Shown here: one piece after another, positions 6,282 through 9,836 of the stretch
How positions within the stretch are numbered: the stretch's first letter is position 1
Layout: each line of letters starts with the position of its first letter
NCBI GenBank assembly: GCA_900546465.1
Contig: URCX01000072.1
Location: forward strand, 1-9,836
Direction: 5' to 3'
Origin: an uncultured Bacteroidota bacterium
Lineage (GTDB): Bacteria; Bacteroidota; Bacteroidia; Bacteroidales; P3
Length of the DNA: 9,836 nucleotides
The notes under the pieces: model-generated
Seen by the model: only the letters and a program-made list of their open reading frames with translations
Told to the model about the DNA's origin: nothing
Database searches by the model: none
Program-made: the position numbers and the translations under genes

Positions 6282-6324
6282 ATAAACAGGCAAAGTGGAC
6301 GAATGGTTCACTTTGCCTGTTTAT
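6282..6324 (-). terminator. Long perfect hairpin between the lipoprotein and T9SS-cargo genes
   Basis: Bases 6282-6300 pair with 6306-6324 over 19 positions (one G-T wobble), with a 5-base loop. The core is AAACAGGCAAAGTG and its complement. It starts 4 bases after the lipoprotein stop in the minus-strand direction and ends 25 bases before the T9SS-cargo ATG. On the minus strand only a weak T-run accompanies the stem (GTTTATCACC), so partial termination or mRNA end protection are both possible. Confidence 0.65.
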
Positions 6325-6328
6325 TTAA

Positions 6329-6781
6329 TCAGTCTTCCACTTCTTGAACAAAGGTGCCTTGAAGGTCAAATTCCAAGAGTTTGAAGTCTTTTTTCTTGTA
6401 AATGGAAACGCGATAGGTCTTTTGGTTGCGTATTTCCACTATGTTGACTTCTGCTGTCTTGTATCCTTCGTATTTGGCTTTGATGTAGTCGATTATGTTG
6501 CTTGGAGTGTATTCTGAAGGTATGAGCCAGCTTGTTTCTACGGAGGTATTGCGGAATTTCATTCTGACAGTGTTGTCGTTGCTTTTGAATGAGGCGATGT
6601 AGCAGTTGGAGTCTGCCATTTGCCAGTTCACCTGCTCAATGTCGGCACGGCGTTTGTGAAAGTCGCGTGAGTACTTCTCCGGTACTTCGTTTTCTCTTAT
6701 GGATTTGTATTTCTCTTTTTGTGTTGTGGCACAGCCTGCCATAAGTGTGATGGCACAAAGGCTTAGAATTACTTTCTTCAT
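6329..6781 (-). CDS. Lipoprotein with PepSY-like domain
   Basis: The product is 150 residues starting at the ATG whose codon occupies 6779-6781. A start 10 codons earlier would fall inside the promoter and would displace the signal peptide, so it was not used. MKKVILSLCAITLMAGC is a clear lipoprotein signal with lipobox LMAGC and lipid-bearing Cys17. Residues about 48-148 resemble the PepSY-like (beta-lactamase-inhibitor-like) fold common in Bacteroidota: WQMADSNCYIASFKSND, then VRMKFRNTSVETSW, a helix SNIIDYIKAKYEGYKTAEV, and strands ending LLEFDLQGTFVQEV. Family members are small periplasmic or outer-membrane-anchored proteins with no established activity. The gene has its own promoter in the 60-base gap after the TauE-type gene. 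The domain call rests on pattern resemblance only. Confidence 0.78.
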   Translation of the reverse strand: MKKVILSLCAITLMAGCATTQKEKYKSIRENEVPEKYSRDFHKRRADIEQVNWQMADSNCYIASFKSNDNTVRMKFRNTSVETSWLIPSEYTPSNIIDYIKAKYEGYKTAEVNIVEIRNQKTYRVSIYKKKDFKLLEFDLQGTFVQEVED

Positions 6782-6808
6782 ATCTATTACATTTTTTGTC
6801 TCTGCTTG

Positions 6809-6840
6809 CAAAGATATGAATTTATATTGAACCGTAGTGC
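6809..6840 (-). promoter_or_regulatory. Promoter of the PepSY-like lipoprotein gene
   Basis: Read on the minus strand, TATCTTTG (complement of 6809-6816) matches the Bacteroidota -7 consensus TAnnTTTG exactly. No good TTTG-type -33 element is present at 19-21 bases upstream; that area (about 6836-6840) reads GCACT. The promoter would start transcription near 6801-6805, about 20-25 bases before the ATG at 6781. Confidence 0.6.
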
Positions 6841-6841
6841 T

Positions 6842-7627
6842 TTATCGGAGTAAAGTTTGAAAAATACGGCTCAGGTCTATGATGTTAAAGAGGTACAGAC
6901 TGGTGAAAATGATGACTGCAATGATTATCCAGCGTATGAAGCCGGCTCCTTTTTTGAAGGCAAGGTGGGTTGCTATGTATGAGCCGGTGAGTGTGCCGAT
7001 GGAGTGCAGCATGCCATATTGCCAGTTTATGTTTCCGCTTTGCATGAAGACGATTATGGCGACTACGGTGTAGGCTGCCATGATGGTTGACTTCATTGCG
7101 TTGGTCTTTATGATGTTATAACCCAAGAGCATGCTGCCTGCCGCCATGAGAAAGAAGCCTGTGCCGACTTGAACGAAGCCTCCGTATATGCCGATGAGGA
7201 AAAAGATGGTGTATTTCAGCGGTTTGGAGCCTTTGGATATTTTTTTCTCATTATCCTTTTCAAAACTCTTGGGAGAGGAAAAGATAAAGAAAATCATTGT
7301 AAGCAGGCTAACTCCCATTGCGTAGGAGAAGATATGTTGCGGAAGCACCAAGGAGAGTATGCTGCCTGCCAAGGCTCCGAGCATGGTGAAGATTGCAAGA
7401 TGCGGAGTGCCTGTGTTTTTGAGCAGTCCTTTCTTTGCACACATTGCTGCGGGCAGCGAACTTTGCAGTATGACGCCTATGCGGTTGGTTGCGTTGGCTT
7501 CCGAGGGCGGAAGTCCGAGGGCGAGGTAGAGGGCTATGGATATGGTGGTACCTCCTGCAGAAAGGGTGTTGATAAAGCCCACGACAAGTCCTGAAACGAT
7601 AAGTGTTGCAACAATGGCTGTACTCAT
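6842..7627 (-). CDS. TauE/SafE family membrane transporter (sulfite exporter family)
   Basis: A 261-residue polytopic inner-membrane protein of normal length for the family. Hydrophobic segments lie at roughly 4-36, 75-93, 98-117, 138-168, 172-196, 205-222 and 231-250. The two family repeats are visible: GFINTLSAGGTTISIALYL at 17-35, followed by GLPPSEANATNRIG (38-51), and GIYGGFVQVGTGFFLM (146-161), followed by IIKTNAMKS (172-180). The family exports sulfite, sulfoacetate and related organic anions, but many members have no assigned substrate and nothing here points to sulfur metabolism. A charged cytoplasmic loop (119-137, KSFEKDNEKKISKGSK) separates the halves. I see no TAnnTTTG promoter upstream, where a hairpin cluster lies. 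Confidence 0.92.
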   Translation of the reverse strand: MSTAIVATLIVSGLVVGFINTLSAGGTTISIALYLALGLPPSEANATNRIGVILQSSLPAAMCAKKGLLKNTGTPHLAIFTMLGALAGSILSLVLPQHIFSYAMGVSLLTMIFFIFSSPKSFEKDNEKKISKGSKPLKYTIFFLIGIYGGFVQVGTGFFLMAAGSMLLGYNIIKTNAMKSTIMAAYTVVAIIVFMQSGNINWQYGMLHSIGTLTGSYIATHLAFKKGAGFIRWIIIAVIIFTSLYLFNIIDLSRIFQTLLR

Positions 7628-7679
7628 GTGATTTTGGGTTAGAACTTTTGGAAAAGCGGTTTTTCAAAAGGCTTGAAAC

Positions 7680-7761
7680 GAAACGCCTTTTCACGAAAAT
7701 GAAACGCCGAAAGAAAAAATCGAAACGGCGTTTGAAGAAATTCTTTCGCCGTTTCGATTTT
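7680..7761. repeat. Intergenic cluster of inverted modules (cluster B), related to cluster A
   Basis: The cluster contains AAACGCCGAAAGAA (7702-7715), AAACGGCGTTTGA (7723-7735) and TTCTTTCGCCGTTT (7741-7754). On the minus strand TGAAAAGGCGTTTC covers 7680-7693. These match cluster A modules with one or two differences each. Just to the left, AAAAGGC (7666-7672) pairs with GCCTTTT (7685-7691), and GAAAA (7651-7655) with TTTTC (7661-7665). The whole 148-base gap (7628-7775) is therefore hairpin-rich, and I see no gene in it. Confidence 0.7.
7716..7761 (-). terminator. Terminator of the ECF sigma/anti-sigma/Spy-like operon
   Basis: AAAATCGAAACGGCG (7716-7730) pairs perfectly with 7747-7761 (15 bp). 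After a TTT/TTT internal loop, GAA (7734-7736) pairs with TTC (7741-7743), closing a GAAA tetraloop. On the minus strand the stem ends in a run of T (CGATTTTTTC), the classic intrinsic terminator layout, 14 bases after the Spy-like gene stop. The plus strand also ends in GATTTT, so it could act in both directions. Confidence 0.82.
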
Positions 7762-7775
7762 ACTATTGCATTGTT

Positions 7776-8267
7776 TTATTTTTCCGAGTTTTTGCCGCAA
7801 GTGTGTTTTTCGCATTTTTGCCGACCTTCGTTGGCTATTTCTCGAAGTATTTTGCTTTCTTCATCAATTAGTTTGGCTATCTTTTGCGGTGGAAGTACAG
7901 CTGAAAATTTCTCTATGTACTCTTCCTGAACTTCGTTTATCTTTTTATCGGTTTCCAAGCTGATTTTGATGTATTCTTCCGCTGTCTTGACATCAAGGCT
8001 CAGCAGGTCTTTGTCCTTGAACTTGCTTTTGAATTTATGTTCATCCGTTCGGAGTTTGAACAATGCCTCGTAGTAATTCTCGTATATGTTCCAAAATTTA
8101 TCCGCTTCCTCTTTGGTCAGTGCCAAACGTTCGACATAAACTGCTTTCTTCTTTTTCAGGATTTTTTCTCTCAGGGTTTCGCGGTCTATTTTCTTATGAG
8201 CGTCCTGTGCAATGCAAGCAACACTTATCAGAGCTGCCGTCAGGTATAATACAATCCTTTTTCTCAT
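7776..8267 (-). CDS. Spy/CpxP-like periplasmic protein
   Basis: The product is 163 residues from the ATG at 8265-8267, which overlaps the TGA of the gene before it as ATGA. That coupling and the signal peptide fix the start. MRKRIVLYLTAALISVACIAQ is an export signal; the mature protein likely begins near Gln21, and lipidation at Cys18 is less likely. The rest is almost wholly helical and charged. The motif LALTKEEADKFWNIYENYYE (48-67) and the later VLPPQKIAKLIDEESKILRE (124-143) resemble the two LTxxQ-type segments of Spy/CpxP proteins. These are periplasmic chaperone-like sensors that bind unfolded protein or dampen envelope-stress signalling. The C-terminal tail reads CEKHTC (152-157), possibly a thiol or metal site. 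As the last gene of the ECF operon it may be both effector and feedback element (inference). Confidence 0.75.
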   Translation of the reverse strand: MRKRIVLYLTAALISVACIAQDAHKKIDRETLREKILKKKKAVYVERLALTKEEADKFWNIYENYYEALFKLRTDEHKFKSKFKDKDLLSLDVKTAEEYIKISLETDKKINEVQEEYIEKFSAVLPPQKIAKLIDEESKILREIANEGRQKCEKHTCGKNSEK

Positions 8268-8683
8268 TTCTCTATTTCTGTATTTGATAACCACAATTCG
8301 TCTTCGTCCTTTTCAACGAAGTATTCCATATATAGTAATTCGTCCTCGGTGAAGACAATTTGCTCTGCTTCTTTCTTCCATTCCTTTTTCTGAGCCTGCC
8401 ATGCGGCTTGTTGCACATCGGCTTTCTCGGCTTTTGTATCTTTTTCGGTAAATCCGTTGAACAAAAAGGCAAATGCTTTATTCTGTCTCAAATCCAAGTC
8501 GGTGTTTTGGAAGATTACCAAGCATACGCTCAAACTTAGTACTAATACAGCGGCGAGGCTTGCAACGTATTTGAATAAGCGAGGGCTTGAAACGTGAGTG
8601 TCGGCTGCTTTTTGGTTGAGTTTCTCGTTCAGTGAGGCGAAATAATTCTCAGGTACTTTAAAAGGGTTTTCTTTTTGTTCCAT
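8264..8683 (-). CDS. Single-pass membrane protein, probable anti-sigma factor
   Basis: The product is 139 residues from the ATG at 8681-8683, giving MEQKENPFKVPENYF. The PFKVPENYFxxLxxKL start is a pattern seen in Bacteroidota proteins encoded directly after ECF sigma factors. An extension of 10 residues upstream is possible but adds only a basic stretch. One membrane segment lies at about 37-58 (LFKYVASLAAVLVLSLSVCL). The short N-terminal part would be cytoplasmic, and the C-terminal 80 residues, acidic towards the end (EDELLYMEYFVEKDEDEL), periplasmic. There is no zinc-binding HxxxCxxC motif of the ZAS type. The anti-sigma role is inferred from topology and its place 76 bases after the ECF gene, not from a recognised binding domain. 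It is coupled to the following Spy-like gene by a 4-base overlap. Confidence 0.7.
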   Translation of the reverse strand: MEQKENPFKVPENYFASLNEKLNQKAADTHVSSPRLFKYVASLAAVLVLSLSVCLVIFQNTDLDLRQNKAFAFLFNGFTEKDTKAEKADVQQAAWQAQKKEWKKEAEQIVFTEDELLYMEYFVEKDEDELWLSNTEIEK

Positions 8684-8759
8684 TCTGTTTTGCGTTTTCC
8701 GAAGTTTAGACAATGGATTGTTGTCAAGTTTAATCCGTTTGCAATATTTAAGAGGCTGT

Positions 8760-9344
8760 TCAGAGTATGTCGTGTTCCTTTATGTAGTTCTCAATCTTTT
8801 GAGCGGCAATATGATATGAGGCTTTCAAGGCTCCTTGGCTCGTCTTGGTTATTTGTGATATTTGAGCGAATGGAAGTTCATCGTAATACCTCATTTGGAA
8901 TACTGCTCTTTGCTTTGGCGGTAGGGAAAGTATGGCTTTTTGCAATGTAAGGTTGAATTTCTCCGTCTCGAACATAATATCGGAAGGCAGATTGTCCAAT
9001 ATGTTCTCTTCAAATCCCGTATTGTTTTTCGACATGCGGCGACTCTTGGACTTGATGAAGTTTATGGTGTGGTTATATGCTATTCTGTAAATCCATGTTG
9101 AGAGTTTGGAAGAGTTGTTGAATGATTCTATGTTTTCAAACACCTTTATGAATACCTCTTGCGTCAAATCGTCTGCGTCTTCATGCTCATAGACCATTCG
9201 CCTTATCTGCCAATAAACTTTTTGCGAGTATTTTGCGATGAGTTTGGCGTAACCCCTGTCTCTGCTTGCCTTATGCTTTATCAGAGATAGGATTTCCGCT
9301 TCCTCCGTTTCGGGTTCTTTTCTGCCTAAAAGGTGTAAAATCAT
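8760..9344 (-). CDS. ECF-family RNA polymerase sigma factor
   Basis: The product is 194 residues from the ATG at 9342-9344, 4 bases after the anmK stop. A TTG start 6 codons earlier (9362) would overlap anmK by 14 bases and is less likely. Region 2 lies at about 24-98: YSQKVYWQIRRMVYEHEDAD, then DLTQEVFIKVFENIESF (59-75) and LSTWIYRIAYNHTINFIK (81-98). A linker follows, with region 4 at about 130-190: LPPKQRAVFQMRYYDELPFA and the helix-turn-helix QISQITKTSQGALKASYHIA. There is no region 3, as expected for group IV factors. It would redirect RNA polymerase to a small envelope-stress regulon when released from its anti-sigma partner, likely the next gene. Placement behind anmK suggests co-transcription with a cell-wall recycling gene. 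Confidence 0.95.
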   Translation of the reverse strand: MILHLLGRKEPETEEAEILSLIKHKASRDRGYAKLIAKYSQKVYWQIRRMVYEHEDADDLTQEVFIKVFENIESFNNSSKLSTWIYRIAYNHTINFIKSKSRRMSKNNTGFEENILDNLPSDIMFETEKFNLTLQKAILSLPPKQRAVFQMRYYDELPFAQISQITKTSQGALKASYHIAAQKIENYIKEHDIL

Positions 9345-9348
9345 CGTA

Positions 9349-9836
9349 TTATCTTGTTTCAATCCATTGAATTACCGTTCCGCAGCAAGAAGACTGCCTT
9401 GCTCCGGTTACGGAAGAAAGACAGTTCACCCGATTGCAGTCTCTCAGAACTCCGAGAAAGGCAAATATCATGGCTTCTTTGTAATCTGTTATTTTTTTGT
9501 CGGCTATGCTTATCTCATATCTGCATTTCTTTCTTATGCAAGAGAGCAGATGTTTGTTGTATGCACCGCCTCCGCTTACTATTGTCCTGCCGCATATATT
9601 GGAAGCGATTTGTTCGGCTGCGTGAGCGGTGTATGTGGCAAGCAGGTCTTCGGTCGAAAGTCTGCTTTCTGCCAAAAGCGGGTCTATATTCGCTTTCACC
9701 CATTCGCTTCCCAAGGATTTGGAGTGTTTTTCCTTGTAATAGGGCAGTGCGTTCAACTTTTCCAAGAGTGCATTGTCTATTGTGCCGCTTTCTGCCAAGT
9801 TCCCGTCTTGGTCGAACGGCATGCCTTTACGGCGGC
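9349..9836 (-). CDS. anmK: Anhydro-N-acetylmuramic acid kinase, C-terminal part (5' end outside window)
   Basis: The frame is open to the right edge and ends with TAA at 9349-9351; about 162 C-terminal residues are visible, under half of a usual 350-380-residue AnmK. The enzyme phosphorylates and opens 1,6-anhydro-MurNAc released from peptidoglycan turnover to give MurNAc-6-phosphate. Family motifs are visible in order: MPFDQDGNLAESGTID, LNALPYYKEKHSKSLGSEW, LSTEDLLATYTAHAAEQIA, the nucleotide-binding VSGGGAYNKHLL, EAMIFAFLGVLR and LSSVTGAR. The usual DLLATLTEHTA here reads DLLATYTAHAA. The N-terminal ATP-binding part is off the window. The ECF sigma gene starts 4 bases downstream, so the two probably share a transcript, and any operon promoter lies outside the window. 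Confidence 0.95.
   Translation of the reverse strand, partial: RRKGMPFDQDGNLAESGTIDNALLEKLNALPYYKEKHSKSLGSEWVKANIDPLLAESRLSTEDLLATYTAHAAEQIASNICGRTIVSGGGAYNKHLLSCIRKKCRYEISIADKKITDYKEAMIFAFLGVLRDCNRVNCLSSVTGARQSSCCGTVIQWIETR

Noticed and set aside
6782..6811. Earlier start for the PepSY-like lipoprotein
   Set aside because: It would lie on top of the TATCTTTG promoter element and put ten polar residues before a clear lipoprotein signal peptide.
7169..7594. 141-codon plus-strand open frame opposite the TauE-type transporter
   Set aside because: The transporter has conserved family motifs on the minus strand; the opposite frame is non-coding in character.
6842..7627. A sulfur-metabolism locus suggested by the TauE/SafE transporter
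   Set aside because: No taurine, sulfite or sulfoacetate genes are present in the window, and many family members have unknown substrates.

Overview
The window looks like ordinary chromosome from a member of the Bacteroidota, probably the order Bacteroidales. The evidence is: a short primary sigma factor with no region 1.1 that begins MRQLKI; three promoters with the Bacteroidota -7 element TAnnTTTG; starts that mostly lack a strong Shine-Dalgarno; and a secreted protein with a type IX secretion (T9SS) type A sorting domain. I see no phage, transposase, CRISPR array, toxin-antitoxin pair, tRNA or rRNA.

Left part, plus strand (1-5052). The C-terminal half of an HtrA/Deg periplasmic protease (two PDZ domains) enters from the left edge. 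It is followed by rpoD with its own promoter and a clear terminator. Next come a lone glutamine amidotransferase of the PabA/TrpG family and a 292-base intergenic stretch that holds a cluster of related hairpin arms and the ribF promoter. Then come ribF (riboflavin kinase/FAD synthetase), a small leucine-rich-repeat envelope protein whose start lies inside the end of ribF, and an omega-amidase type nitrilase. Two hairpins separate this block from the convergent genes to the right.

Right part, minus strand (5159-9836). Read in the direction of transcription from the right edge: the C-terminal third or so of anmK (anhydro-N-acetylmuramic acid kinase); an ECF sigma factor only 4 bases after it; a single-pass membrane protein that is probably the cognate anti-sigma factor; and a Spy/CpxP-like periplasmic protein joined to it by an ATGA overlap. 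A strong hairpin cluster follows, then a TauE/SafE membrane transporter, a PepSY-like lipoprotein with its own promoter, a 19-bp hairpin and the T9SS cargo protein.

Envelope functions recur: HtrA, the ECF/anti-sigma/Spy module, AnmK, a lipoprotein and T9SS cargo. The ECF module is best read as an envelope-stress regulator. The least explained feature is a family of short inverted modules with core AAAnGGCG. It occurs in two intergenic clusters (2519-2595 and 7680-7761) about 5 kb apart, and one stem position differs between the clusters in a way that keeps the base pair. I found no convincing previously undescribed enzymatic or defence system.
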